DNA of 64,000 nucleotides from Brevibacterium sp. HMSC07C04 (GTDB lineage Bacteria; Actinomycetota; Actinomycetes; Actinomycetales; Brevibacteriaceae): the NCBI RefSeq assembly GCF_001815905.1, contig NZ_KV823280.1:3300-67299 (forward strand). Direction: 5' to 3'. Under the pieces are notes generated by a model that was given only the letters and a program-made list of their open reading frames with translations, was not told the DNA's origin and did not search any database. Made by a program: the position numbers and the translations under genes. Shown piece after piece: positions 1 to 8,631 of the stretch. The stretch's first letter is position 1, and each line of letters opens with the position of its first letter.

Positions 1-46
1 AACCCCCACGACACGCCGAGCCAGACACACTTTTGACCCTTAACCC
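1..46 (+). mobile_element. Right end of an IS1249-like element, cut by the window edge
   Basis: These bases repeat positions 2650-2696, the right end of the complete IS downstream, with a single difference (four T instead of five in the T run). They end in the same outer tip (TTGACCCTTAACCC). The rest of this copy must lie left of the window. It has the same orientation as the full copy, so the two form a direct pair around the gene at 65-1177. Confidence 0.85.
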
Positions 47-50
47 CCAC

Positions 51-56
51 TAGGCT
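51..56 (+). promoter_or_regulatory. Possible -10 box (TAGGCT) for a leaderless transcript
   Basis: TAGGCT lies eight bases before the ATG at 65, and no Shine-Dalgarno sequence is visible between them. The same box at a similar distance precedes rpiB in this window. The IS end supplies TTGACC at 33-38, but the spacing to TAGGCT (12) is too short for a normal -35. Confidence 0.35.
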
Positions 57-64
57 CGTAGCCC

Positions 65-1177
65 ATGAGGATAGGCATCATCGGCGCTGGCATCTCCGGT
101 CTCACGCTGGGGGCGGCGCTGCACCGCAGCGGCATAGACGTGCAGGTTTACGAAGAGCATGCGCAGATCCGCAGCGGCGGCGCCGGCATCACGCTTGCGC
201 CGAACGGGCTCGCCGTCCTCGACGCCCTAGGTATAGGCGCAGACTTCCGCGCGCTGCAGCTGCAACAAGCACCGCTACAAGGCGGGATCCGGAATCCGCA
301 GGGAGACTGGCTTACGCGCATCTCCCCGGAAATCACGCACGCCTCGCTCGCGCTCGACCGCACCACGCTCCACTCGCTCCTCCTCGTCGGCCTCCCAAGC
401 TCGCGCGTCCACACGTCCGCTGCGGCTGTGGGCGTCGACGCCAGCACCGGCGCGGTCACCTTTGCCGACGGCCGCGAAGAGTGCTTCGACGTTGTGGTGG
501 GCGCGGACGGGATCCGCAGCGCGGTACGCGCCACCTGCTTCGACGATCCCGGCATGACCTACGCAGGCTACAACACGTGGCGCGCAATCACCGAAGGGGT
601 ACCGCTTGATGCCGGGTTCGAGACCTGGGGTACTCGTGCCCGCTTCGGGGCTGTCCCGCTTCACGACGGCCACACCTACTGGTTCGCCGTCACCTCCGCA
701 CCAGAAGCCCAGCCTGGAACCCAAGCGCTCCACCAGCTACACGCGACCTTCGCGCAGTGGCACGACCCCATCCCCAAACTGCTGCGCGCCACCCCGGAGC
801 ACTCAGTGCAGTACCTTCCCATCCACGAGTTGGCGAAACCGCTCGCGAGCTACCACAGCGACAAGGTCGTGCTGGTTGGGGATGCGGCGCACGCCATGAC
901 GCCAAACCTCGGGCAGGGCGCGTGTCAGGGTCTGGAAGACGCTGCAGTCCTCGCCCGGCTGCTGCGCGCAGGCAGTACGGACTTTTCTGCCTACGACACA
1001 CACCGGCGCCGCCGCAGCCAACAGGTTGCTCGCCAATCCCGGCTGATCGGACGGGCATTACATACCGGCGGCGACCGGGTGACGGCCGCGCGAAACTGGA
1101 TCCTCAAGCACGTGCCCGATGCGGTAATCAACAGGCAGGTACAAGCGGTGACTGCGTGGGCAGTGCCGGAGATGTGA
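65..1177 (+). CDS. FAD-dependent aromatic-ring monooxygenase family protein
   Basis: This is a 370-residue flavoprotein of the salicylate/6-hydroxynicotinate hydroxylase-like class A monooxygenase family. These enzymes use NAD(P)H and O2 to hydroxylate small, often aromatic, substrates in the cytoplasm. It opens with the FAD-binding Rossmann motif GIIGAGISG (residues 4-12). The GADG motif is at 146-149, and the second FAD motif GDAAHAMTPNLGQGA is near 272. There are no membrane segments or signal peptide. The ATG at 65 is only 18 bases after the IS right end, so its transcription may depend on the element. It stands alone between two IS copies, which suggests cargo of a composite transposon. 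The substrate cannot be read from sequence. The family call is firm; the precise function is unknown. Confidence 0.85.
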   Translation: MRIGIIGAGISGLTLGAALHRSGIDVQVYEEHAQIRSGGAGITLAPNGLAVLDALGIGADFRALQLQQAPLQGGIRNPQGDWLTRISPEITHASLALDRTTLHSLLLVGLPSSRVHTSAAAVGVDASTGAVTFADGREECFDVVVGADGIRSAVRATCFDDPGMTYAGYNTWRAITEGVPLDAGFETWGTRARFGAVPLHDGHTYWFAVTSAPEAQPGTQALHQLHATFAQWHDPIPKLLRATPEHSVQYLPIHELAKPLASYHSDKVVLVGDAAHAMTPNLGQGACQGLEDAAVLARLLRAGSTDFSAYDTHRRRRSQQVARQSRLIGRALHTGGDRVTAARNWILKHVPDAVINRQVQAVTAWAVPEM

Positions 1178-1320
1178 CCGGGGCGCCTCCAAACGGAACG
1201 GCACCGCGCGAGCAGCGAGGCCCTCGTGTTGCCGCGGGCCGTGAAAATGTACGCATCGAAGAAGGGGCGTTTCCCCGTTCCCCCCCAGGTCGCCAAATGG
1301 TCATATGTGGAATTTTTCAC

Positions 1321-2696
1321 GGGTTAAGGGTCAAAAAGTGTGTCCGGAATTGCTGATTTCCGGGGCGCAACCTCGCGGTTTCAGGAAAATATATGCTCAG
1401 GGAGCATATATCTGGCTTCCAGCCGCGAAATCCACGGAGTGGCTACCGCGATGTGCTATGTACCGCGTGGTGTGGTGGCGCATTGCCAAAGAATCAACCA
1501 CGCTGCTACTGCGGCGGTGAAATGAAACGCAACGGCACCACCAGCAAAGGCACCACGAGATGACGATGCAAACAATGCGGCGCATCCAGCGTGAAGCACC
1601 GCGGCGACATCACCAGCACTGCGGTGTTTGCTCAGTTCATCGAGCATTGCACCACCGCAACCTCACTGGAAGTCCTCGCAAAACGCAACGGCGTCAGCCA
1701 CGCCACTATGAAGCGACGCTTCAAGTGGTGCTGGCTCGTTGACGTGCCTGACCCCACCGTTGGCCATGACAAGCGAGTCTATGACCAGGTGTTTCTAGAT
1801 GGCTCCTACACCGCCGGGGGCTGTTTAATCATCGCTGCCACCATCGACCACGTCATCGCGTGGCACCGATGCAGACATGAAACCACCCACGACTACCAAC
1901 GCCTGCTCGAACGAATCGAAGCGCCACTCATCGCCGTGATCGACGGCAGCCAAGGAGCTTTTAGCGCGATCAAGAAGTGCTGGCCGACCACGAGAATCCA
2001 ACGCTGCCTCGTCCACGCCCAACGAGTCGTGCGGCGCTACACCACCTCACGCCCGCGCACAGATGCCGGGCGCACGATCTACCAGCTTGCGCTGAAACTG
2101 ACCCGGATCACCACCCTGGATGAAGCAGCACAGTGGGGCGCGCAACTACATGAATTCTTCACCATCTACCAAGCCTGGATGAACGAGAAAACCACGGTCA
2201 AAGACCCCAAAACTGGTGCATGGACTCACATGTGGACACACCACAACGTGCGCAAGGCCTACAACAGCCTCAACCACCTCTGGCGGTCTAACCTGCTGTT
2301 TGTCTACCTCAAGCAGTCCTTGACCCTAACCGGATCAAATCCACCACCAACAGCCTTGAAGGCGGCATCAACGCCCAACTCAAACTACTCGCCCGCACAC
2401 ACCGCGGAAGATCCGGAGAGCGCCAACGCCGCATGCTGGATTGGTGGCTCTACTTACAAACAGAACTGCCTGACGACCCAATACGAATCACCAGGCAGTC
2501 CAACTGGGGCCAGGACCAACTCGCCAAAGTAACAACCCTGACCCACAACGAGAACCAAGCCGAACACCAAACAGGACGACCAGCCCTCTACGACAACGCT
2601 ATCGACACCAACTACACCCACTCAATCGGCATCCAAAAAGGCCAAATCTAACCCCCACGACACGCCGAGCCAGACACACTTTTTGACCCTTAACCC
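1321..2696 (+). mobile_element. IS1249-like insertion sequence (IS256 family), complete but inactive
   Basis: The element is 1376 bp and bounded by inverted repeats. The left end at 1321 reads GGGTTAAGGGTCAAAAAGTG, and the right end is its reverse complement, with 24 perfectly matching bases in all. It holds one transposase gene with a nonsense codon and a frameshift. No 8-bp target duplication is visible: TTTTTCAC precedes the left end and GCCTGCCG follows the right end. That fits either an old copy or one half of a composite unit with the copy at 1-46. The family call rests on the encoded protein. Confidence 0.85.
1483..2651 (+). pseudogene. IS1249-type transposase, interrupted by a stop and a frameshift
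   Basis: Reading from a TTG at 1483 gives an N-terminal zinc ribbon (CYCGG...CKQCG). An in-frame TGA at 1561-1563 stands where related proteins carry Trp (TTR-stop-RCKQCG). The frame then stays open to about 2315. There a one-base loss or two-base gain moves the rest into another frame, which ends at 2651. Mutator/IS256-type DDE residues can be placed in VFLDGSYT and VIDGSQGA, followed by the CLVH motif. The catalytic Glu (TTNSLEGGIN) lies after the frameshift. The encoded protein would therefore lack both its start region and its last catalytic residue. The start codon is inferred from homologous N-termini. Confidence 0.85.
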
Positions 2697-2721
2697 GCCT
2701 GCCGCGTGACCCACCCAAGGC

Positions 2722-2757
2722 AAAAATTTCGGGGCACCGAATGAGTGGTGCCCCGAA
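2722..2757 (-). terminator. Rho-independent terminator of tRNA-Gly
   Basis: An 11-bp inverted repeat (TTCGGGGCACC / GGTGCCCCGAA) with an eight-base loop is followed on the minus strand by ATTTTTG. It lies directly downstream of tRNA-Gly, between the tRNA and the IS. Confidence 0.75.
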
Positions 2758-2765
2758 GTTACGAA

Positions 2766-2839
2766 TGGAGGGGATGACGGGAATCGAACCCGCACCATCA
2801 GTTTGGAAGACTGAGGCTCTACCATTGAGCTACATCCCC
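2766..2839 (-). tRNA. tRNA-Gly(TCC)
   Basis: A full cloverleaf can be drawn. The acceptor stem is GGGGATG/CATCCCC, the anticodon stem is TCAGT/ACTGA with loop CTTCCAA (anticodon TCC), and the T loop is GGTTCGATTCC. The 3' CCA is encoded. It is divergent from tRNA-Pro about 120 bp away. Confidence 0.95.
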
Positions 2840-2959
2840 GCGTCGAGCGCTCCTCTACTTTAAAGCACAGAGGTCGGATCTGCAAAATCGACAAGACATT
2901 TCGACATGCGCAAGGACCGAAGTGCCTTTCGGGCGGCGAAGGGCTAGTATGAAGCAGTC

Positions 2960-3033
2960 CGGGATGTGGCGCAGCTTGGTAGCGCATCTGCTTTGGGAGC
3001 AGAGGGTCGCAGGTTCAAATCCTGTCATCCCGA
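2960..3033 (+). tRNA. tRNA-Pro(TGG)
   Basis: The acceptor stem is CGGGATG/CATCCCG, the anticodon stem is TCTGC/GCAGA with loop TTTGGGA (anticodon TGG), and the T arm is GCAGGTTCAAATCCTGT. The 3' CCA is not encoded. Confidence 0.95.
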
Positions 3034-3042
3034 CAGCGGACA

Positions 3043-3074
3043 GGGCCCGAACCGACTCAAGTCGGTTCGGGCCC
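3043..3074. terminator. Bidirectional hairpin between tRNA-Pro and rpiB
   Basis: A perfect inverted repeat has arms GGGCCCGAACCGAC / GTCGGTTCGGGCCC and a four-base loop. It lies just after tRNA-Pro and just after the convergent rpiB stop, so it probably ends both transcripts. It lacks a clear T run. Confidence 0.65.
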
Positions 3075-3111
3075 TCGGCGCTTCTGCGGCGCAGAGCCGG
3101 TTTTCGCAGTC

Positions 3112-3573
3112 TCAGCGGCGGCTGTCATAGTCGGAGATGATGCCGATCCGGCGCACGTGCCGTTCGTCCTCAGAGAAGGGTTCGTCGATGAACGCGTCGA
3201 CAATGGCGAGCGCCTGGTCTTCCAAGTGCTGGCGAGCGCCGATCGAGACGAGCCATGCATCGTTGTGCTGGCGGGCCAGACGCGCGATCTCTTCGTTCCA
3301 CGCCAAAGCGCAGCGAGCACCTGGCACCTTGTTTGCTGCAATCTGCTCGCCATTGCCGGAACCGCCGATGACAACGCCGAGGGAATCTGCTCCGTCGCGG
3401 CGGTCATCGACCACGCCAGTGGCTGCGTCAATGCAGAACTGGGGGTAGTCATCCTGTGCGTCGTAATCCAGGGCTCCGTGGTCGATAACGTCATGACCTC
3501 GGGCCTGCAGGTGTGTTTTCAGGGTTTCTTTGAACTCGTAGCCGGCGTGGTCGGTTCCCAAATGAATTCGCAT
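3112..3573 (-). CDS. rpiB: Ribose-5-phosphate isomerase B
   Basis: This 153-residue enzyme interconverts ribose-5-phosphate and ribulose-5-phosphate in the non-oxidative pentose phosphate pathway. It has the usual RpiB length and starts with LGTDHAGYEFKE. The conserved GGSGNGEQIAANK loop is at residues 70-82. As in mycobacterial RpiB, the catalytic base is expected to be the Glu of this loop (E76) and not a Cys. The start at 3573 has no Shine-Dalgarno sequence, but a TAGGCT box lies six bases upstream, so it may be leaderless. It is divergent from pepN across 134 bp, an arrangement also found in mycobacteria. Confidence 0.95.
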   Translation of the reverse strand: MRIHLGTDHAGYEFKETLKTHLQARGHDVIDHGALDYDAQDDYPQFCIDAATGVVDDRRDGADSLGVVIGGSGNGEQIAANKVPGARCALAWNEEIARLARQHNDAWLVSIGARQHLEDQALAIVDAFIDEPFSEDERHVRRIGIISDYDSRR

Positions 3574-3579
3574 GGGCCC

Positions 3580-3585
3580 AGCCTA
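3580..3585 (-). promoter_or_regulatory. Possible -10 box (TAGGCT) for leaderless rpiB
   Basis: On the minus strand TAGGCT is followed by GGGCCC and then the rpiB ATG. Transcription from this box would begin at or very near the start codon. Confidence 0.4.
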
Positions 3586-3707
3586 CCGATTTCAGGCCTG
3601 TTTTTTTCAGGGCCTGGCAGGTTTCAGCGGCTGTCACCACCGCGTGGAAGAATGAGCTCTGCTCAACTAAGTATGGACTCAGTTCGACTACTGGAAGAGG
3701 ACCTGGA

Positions 3708-6320
3708 GTGGCACAGTACAACCTGACCGAGGCTGAAACCGCTGAACGCGCTGAGATCGTGAGCGTAAGTTCCTACGAGGTTCTTCTGGGCCTTGCTGGC
3801 AGTGGCCGCACGTTCCGGTCGGTGACGACGGCGCGCTTCTCAGCTCGGGCGGGTGCGCGCACGTTCATTGACGCGGTTGTCGAGTCTGTCCACTCAATCA
3901 CCCTCAACGGCCGTACCGTCGATCCTGACGAAGTGTGCCGTCCCGGTCGCATTCTTCTGGAAGATCTGGCCGAAGACAATGTGCTTACAGTCGATGCTGA
4001 GTTCTTCTATATGAACACCGGCGAAGGTCTGCACAGATTCATTGACCCGGTTGATGACGAGGTGTATCTCTACACCCAGTTCGAGGTTCCGGATGCGCGC
4101 CGCGTCTTCGCGGTTTTCGAACAGCCGGACCTTAAAGCAGAGTTCTCGTTCACGGTGGTTGCCCCCGAGCACTGGCAGGTGGTGTCGAACTCCCCTGCTC
4201 CTGTGCCCGCTGACTGCGGTGACGATGCCGAGGCTCTCGGCCTTGACCCGCAGGGGCTGCGGTCATGGCGGTTTGCAGCGACCCCGCGCATTTCCAGCTA
4301 CATCACCGCCATCATTGCCGGCCCCTACCGCAGCGTCCACGATGAGCTTGTAAGCTCCGACGGTTCGACGGTGCCGCTGGGTGTGTACGCTCGCGCTTCG
4401 CTTTTTGAGTTTCTCGACCCGGAGAACATCTTCGACATCACCAAGCGGGGCTTTGCCTTTTTCGAGGAGCTTTTCGGCACCCCGTATCCCTTTGCGAAGT
4501 ACGACCAGCTTTTTGTTCCGGAGTTCAATGCCGGTGCCATGGAGAATGCCGGTGCGGTCACGATCGTTGAAGACTATGTTTTCCGCTCCCGGCCCACCGA
4601 GGCTTACGTGGAGCGCCGTGCGGTCACGATTCTGCACGAACTGGCCCACATGTGGTTCGGCGATCTGGTCACCATGAAGTGGTGGGACGACCTGTGGCTC
4701 AATGAGTCCTTTGCTGAGTTCATGTCGACGCTGGCCACGGCTGAGGTCACTGATTTTTCGGAGGCGTGGGCGACGTTCGCGGCTTCTGAGAAGTCGTGGG
4801 CCTACGCTCAGGATCAGCTGCCGAGCACTCACCCGATTGCCGCCGGCATGGGCGATCTTGTGGACATTGAGACGAACTTCGATGGCATCACCTACGCCAA
4901 GGGCGCGTCGGTTCTCAAACAGCTGGTGGCCTATGTCGGCCGTGAGAACTTCTTCCGCGGTGTGAAGTCCTATTTTGATAAGCACGCCTGGGCGAACACG
5001 CGCCTGGCCGATCTTCTGGCAGAACTCGAAGCTGCTTCGGGCAGGGATCTGGAGCGTTGGACTCGGCTGTGGATCCAGGAAAGCGGCGTCAATATCCTCC
5101 GCCCCCAGTCCGAGGTGGAAAGCGGGGTGCTGACCGAGCTCACCGTGGTTCAGCAGCCGTGTGTGCTGCCCGGTCACGAGGTGCCGAGCCTCCGTCCGCA
5201 CCGGCTTGGGGTTGGTCTGTACTCGATTGTCGAGGGCCGGCTGCGGCGAACTGCGCTTCACGAAATCGACCTGGAAGGCGAGGCGGCCCCGGTGCCGATC
5301 GACCCCGATACCACGGTGCCCGACCTCATCGTCGTCAATGACGGGGACCTGACCTACGCAAAGGTTCGCCTCGACGAACGGGGCCTTAAGACTGTTCGGG
5401 CACACTTCGGGGATCTGGATGACTCTCTCACGCAGCTTGTCGTGCTGGGCTCCGTGTGGGACATGGCCCGCGATGCTGAAATCCCGGTAGCCGACTACAT
5501 TTCGCTGGTCAGTGACAATCTTGAGCATCTTGTGCATTCAACGGGTCTGCAGACCCATCTGCGCCAGCTGGCAACAGCCGTGTTTGTGTACACTCCCCCA
5601 GCGCAGAGGGACGCTGTTGCCGCACGCACCGCCCAGGCGCTGTGGCATGCTGCCGGTTCGGCGCCGGAGGGAAGCGATCAGCAGTTCCAGTTTCTCCGCG
5701 GCTTCGTCACTTTTGCCCAGTCAGCTGAGCAGCTGCAGCTTCTGTCGCAGATGTTCAGGGGTTCACACCAGCTGCCGGAAGGCCAGAAGCTCGATGACGA
5801 TCTGCGCTGGGAAATGCTCACAGCGCTTGCCCGTCACAACTGTGTCAGCGAGGCCGACATCGAGGACACGCTGCAGCTGGACAACACCGCACGCGGCCGG
5901 TGCAGTGCCGCCCGAGCACGAGCAGCGGTGCCGACACCGGCTGCGAAGTCTGCGGCCTTCACTGCGCTGATGGATGACAGCAGCCTGCCCAACGCCGTCA
6001 TCTCAGCCACCGCTCGCGGTTTTGCTGCCGGGCTGCAGCAGTCTGACGGTTCGCTTGTCAGTGCCGAAGCACCGCTTGAAGACTTCGCCGCCGAGTACTT
6101 CTCCCGTGCTGAGGCCTGGTGGGACACCCATACCCTGGAGATTGCGCAGACACTCACGCTGTGGCTTTTCCCACCTGCTTCAGAAGCTGTTGTCACCACA
6201 GCAGAACAGTGGCTTGAACAACACCCGGACGCCAACCGCGGACTGCGCCGGACCATGGTGGAAAACCTCGACCGTGCTCGCCGCGCGCTGGCTGTGCAGC
6301 GTCGCAGCGAGCAGCCATAG
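3708..6320 (+). CDS. pepN: Aminopeptidase N, M1 zinc metallopeptidase
   Basis: This 870-residue cytoplasmic aminopeptidase removes N-terminal residues during peptide turnover. The exopeptidase signature GAMENAG lies near residue 275. The zinc site HELAHMWFGD is near 310, with the third ligand in NESFAEF about 20 residues later. An ERAP1-like C-terminal helical domain fills the last 350 residues. The start is a GTG at 3708 after a purine-rich GGAAGAGGACC stretch. Length and motifs are normal for actinobacterial PepN. It leads a plus-strand run with the MscS channel and the globin gene. Confidence 0.96.
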   Translation: MAQYNLTEAETAERAEIVSVSSYEVLLGLAGSGRTFRSVTTARFSARAGARTFIDAVVESVHSITLNGRTVDPDEVCRPGRILLEDLAEDNVLTVDAEFFYMNTGEGLHRFIDPVDDEVYLYTQFEVPDARRVFAVFEQPDLKAEFSFTVVAPEHWQVVSNSPAPVPADCGDDAEALGLDPQGLRSWRFAATPRISSYITAIIAGPYRSVHDELVSSDGSTVPLGVYARASLFEFLDPENIFDITKRGFAFFEELFGTPYPFAKYDQLFVPEFNAGAMENAGAVTIVEDYVFRSRPTEAYVERRAVTILHELAHMWFGDLVTMKWWDDLWLNESFAEFMSTLATAEVTDFSEAWATFAASEKSWAYAQDQLPSTHPIAAGMGDLVDIETNFDGITYAKGASVLKQLVAYVGRENFFRGVKSYFDKHAWANTRLADLLAELEAASGRDLERWTRLWIQESGVNILRPQSEVESGVLTELTVVQQPCVLPGHEVPSLRPHRLGVGLYSIVEGRLRRTALHEIDLEGEAAPVPIDPDTTVPDLIVVNDGDLTYAKVRLDERGLKTVRAHFGDLDDSLTQLVVLGSVWDMARDAEIPVADYISLVSDNLEHLVHSTGLQTHLRQLATAVFVYTPPAQRDAVAARTAQALWHAAGSAPEGSDQQFQFLRGFVTFAQSAEQLQLLSQMFRGSHQLPEGQKLDDDLRWEMLTALARHNCVSEADIEDTLQLDNTARGRCSAARARAAVPTPAAKSAAFTALMDDSSLPNAVISATARGFAAGLQQSDGSLVSAEAPLEDFAAEYFSRAEAWWDTHTLEIAQTLTLWLFPPASEAVVTTAEQWLEQHPDANRGLRRTMVENLDRARRALAVQRRSEQP

Positions 6321-6374
6321 CCCACGTCAAGGCTGCGGCCAGCATTCGTTGTGCTCCCTCTGAGGTTGACTCTC

Positions 6375-6380
6375 TACACT
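6375..6380 (+). promoter_or_regulatory. Possible -10 box (TACACT) ahead of the MscS gene
   Basis: TACACT lies nine bases before the ATG at 6390, and no Shine-Dalgarno sequence intervenes. A leaderless or near-leaderless transcript is likely. No convincing -35 was found at normal spacing. Confidence 0.35.
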
Positions 6381-6389
6381 GAGCCGTGT

Positions 6390-7412
6390 ATGACTCTATT
6401 GACATCTGCTCGTCCAACGCCGTCGCCGGCCCCGACCGACAAGATCGGCGAAATCGCTGAAACTGCTTCAGACCCCGCATGGTGGACAGCTCTTCTGGGC
6501 ACTCCCCTGCACATTGCGATCATCGTGGTCTTCGCGGTTATCACAGCCCTGATTCTGCGCCGCATGATCAGCAAGTTTGCCGGCAAGATCGCCGACGGCA
6601 CCACGGCGGCAAACAAACGCCGACTGTATGACGAGGGAGAAAGGTCCGATGCCGTTACGCGGGCACGGCGGGCACAGCGGGCCAGCACCGTCGGCTCTTT
6701 GCTGTCATCATTCGCAACGATCATCGTGGTCGCAATTGCGGGCCTCATGATTTTGCAGGAGGTCGGCATCAACCCCGCACCCATCCTGGCTTCAGCAGGT
6801 GTTGCCGGCATCGCACTGGGCTTCGGGGCCCAGTCACTCGTGCGCGACTATCTGTCGGGCTTCTTCATCGTGGTTGAAGACCAGTACGGCATCGGCGACA
6901 CGGTGGACCTCGGCGAGGCAATCGGCACGGTCGAAGAAGTCGGACTGCGCACCACCCGCATTCGCGACGTCGAAGGCACCCTGTGGCACGTGCCCAACGG
7001 AGAAATCATGAGGGTGGGCAATCAGTCGCAGGGATGGTCGAGGGCTGTTGTCGACGTGCCCGTACCCGTCGACATCGACCAGGCCACCGCCACCGACATC
7101 ATCACAGCGGCCATTGCCGAGCTCATGAGCGATCCAAACCGCGCCGCCGTCATCATGGAAGACCCCGAGATCATCGGCATTCAGGAGCTGACCGGCTCAT
7201 CCACGACAATCCGCGTGTTCATCAAAACCAACCCCAACGAACAGTGGGCGATTGCGCGGGCATTCCGCTCCTGCCTCAAGGTGGAGTTCGACAAAGCGGG
7301 GGTTGCGATCGCCCTGCCCGATCAGATGGTCATCCAGCAGACCGCGAGCCAGTCTCCGCCCGCCACGACCGGCGCAGACGCCGACGACGGATCGCACGCA
7401 TCGTCGAACTGA
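6390..7412 (+). CDS. MscS-family mechanosensitive ion channel
   Basis: This inner-membrane channel of 340 residues is of the small-conductance MscS type and opens on membrane tension to release solutes under hypo-osmotic shock. Two hydrophobic segments (about residues 38-60 and 105-125) precede the pore helix region, which is rich in Gly and Ala (GVAGIALGFGAQSLVRD). The beta domain follows (YGIGDTVDLGEAIGTVEEVGLRTT trimmed to its core GIGDTV...GTVEEVGLRTT). A serine- and acid-rich tail ends the protein. An upstream in-frame ATG at 6351 exists, but the start at 6390 is preferred because TACACT sits just before it and the family needs no longer N-terminus. It lies 69 bp after pepN and 48 bp before the globin gene. 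Confidence 0.9.
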   Translation: MTLLTSARPTPSPAPTDKIGEIAETASDPAWWTALLGTPLHIAIIVVFAVITALILRRMISKFAGKIADGTTAANKRRLYDEGERSDAVTRARRAQRASTVGSLLSSFATIIVVAIAGLMILQEVGINPAPILASAGVAGIALGFGAQSLVRDYLSGFFIVVEDQYGIGDTVDLGEAIGTVEEVGLRTTRIRDVEGTLWHVPNGEIMRVGNQSQGWSRAVVDVPVPVDIDQATATDIITAAIAELMSDPNRAAVIMEDPEIIGIQELTGSSTTIRVFIKTNPNEQWAIARAFRSCLKVEFDKAGVAIALPDQMVIQQTASQSPPATTGADADDGSHASSN

Positions 7413-7460
7413 AGTCGACAGTCTGCCCGGCCGCTTGAGCGCATAGGAGACAATGACGGC

Positions 7461-7904
7461 ATGACAAACGGCTATGAACGCCCCGCAAGTGTTTTCGACA
7501 TGGTGGGCGGACACGACGCTTTCACCACCCTGGTTGACGCTTTCTACGAGGGCGTTGCACAGGATGAGTACCTCATCGCCATGTATCCGGAGGGCCGCGA
7601 ACTCGAGGGGGCTAAACATCGGCTGCAGACGTTCCTCGAACAGTATTTCGGCGGCCCCACCACCTATCAGAAAGAACGCGGCCACCCGCGCCTGCGGATG
7701 CGCCACGCACCTTTTCCGGTCACACCCAAATCACGCGACCACTGGCTGGGACACATGCGCCGCGCCCTCGATCAGCTGAACCTGCCGCCCATGTACGACA
7801 GCCTCATGTGGGACTACTTCCAGCGAGCCGCGACCGCTATGCTCAACACGCCGGACGAAGACTCAGACGAACACCGGATCGATCCCAGCCGCCGTCTGCT
7901 CTGA
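7461..7904 (+). CDS. glbO: Group II truncated hemoglobin
   Basis: This 147-residue haem protein belongs to the TrHbO group and is linked to O2 handling or peroxide/NO chemistry near the membrane. The proximal histidine is H75 in GHPRLRMRHAPF. Tyr29 (FYEGV), Tyr42 (MYPEG) and Trp95 (DHWLGHM) match the distal-pocket Tyr B10, Tyr CD1 and Trp G8 of mycobacterial GlbO. The C-terminus is about 15 residues longer than in that protein and acidic. The start has a good AGGAGA site eight bases upstream. In mycobacteria glbO also lies close to pepN. Confidence 0.95.
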   Translation: MTNGYERPASVFDMVGGHDAFTTLVDAFYEGVAQDEYLIAMYPEGRELEGAKHRLQTFLEQYFGGPTTYQKERGHPRLRMRHAPFPVTPKSRDHWLGHMRRALDQLNLPPMYDSLMWDYFQRAATAMLNTPDEDSDEHRIDPSRRLL

Positions 7905-7962
7905 CACCACCGGCTGCGTGGAAGAAGCTCACACAGCCGTACCGAACTTTGCCGAGACAGCC

Positions 7963-8631
7963 TCAGCAGATCTCATTTGAGCGGGTGATGATGAACCCGG
8001 CAGGCGTAGCGAAACGCAGCCACGGACCTGCGCGATAGACCGTCGCGGTCTCCCCCACGTCAAACCCAGCCGCGTCCATGCCGAAGGCCGCCCCCAGCGG
8101 CGCAATCTCACAATCAGGCAGGGGCCGCGACCACACCGTACGGCGCACTTTGTCCACCGCCAGCGCTCCCGCACCAGACGGAGAGGCTTCGGCAACAGCG
8201 GCAACCCCCCAAGCGGCAGCTTCTCGCAGCTTCTCCACCGACAGCTGTGCGGCCTCCCTCCACCCCGCACGAGGCGGAGTCACGGCTGCCCACGGCATCC
8301 TCACCTCGGCAGGGGGAACACCGATATCCAACCCCCCGGTGCGCTCCATGCGCGCAAAGCGGTCGGTCAGCCCGGAAGCCGGAACAACCGCATCGATCCC
8401 GTCGGCTGAGCCAGAGCGCAGCCGCAGAGCACGCATCGCAATCACCAGCGGAAGTTCATCACCGAGGCCCTTGGGATAGAGAGGAGCGCCCGATACGACA
8501 AGAACGTCACCCACGCCCGTCAGCCGCAGTGCAGCTCCGGAATCAACGCGCTGCATCCGCGCCGTGAACTGCCGCAGGTCAGCGGCATCGGCTTTCGACT
8601 GCAGTTCAAACGCCGGCTGGTCCACGGTCAC
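7963..8631 (-). CDS. Conserved actinobacterial protein of unknown function
   Basis: This soluble protein has 222 residues, no signal peptide, no membrane segment and no catalytic motif that I recognise. It is rich in Ala, Val and Gly and looks mostly beta-sheet in its first half (residues 30-100). A helical stretch around residues 125-150 follows, then a C-terminal sheet ending in ATPAGFIITRSNEIC. Its start overlaps the stop of the thioesterase gene by four bases (ATGA), so the two are almost certainly co-translated. A hypothetical gene in the same place next to a thioesterase gene exists in mycobacterial glbO-ettA regions. A role tied to acyl-CoA metabolism is only inferred from this pairing. 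Confidence 0.7.
   Translation of the reverse strand: MTVDQPAFELQSKADAADLRQFTARMQRVDSGAALRLTGVGDVLVVSGAPLYPKGLGDELPLVIAMRALRLRSGSADGIDAVVPASGLTDRFARMERTGGLDIGVPPAEVRMPWAAVTPPRAGWREAAQLSVEKLREAAAWGVAAVAEASPSGAGALAVDKVRRTVWSRPLPDCEIAPLGAAFGMDAAGFDVGETATVYRAGPWLRFATPAGFIITRSNEIC

Noticed and set aside
1313-2704. Target-site duplication of the complete IS
   Set aside because: The eight bases on each side (TTTTTCAC and GCCTGCCG) do not match.
4263-5537. 424-codon open frame opposite pepN
   Set aside because: Antisense to the well-defined M1 peptidase; no family signature.
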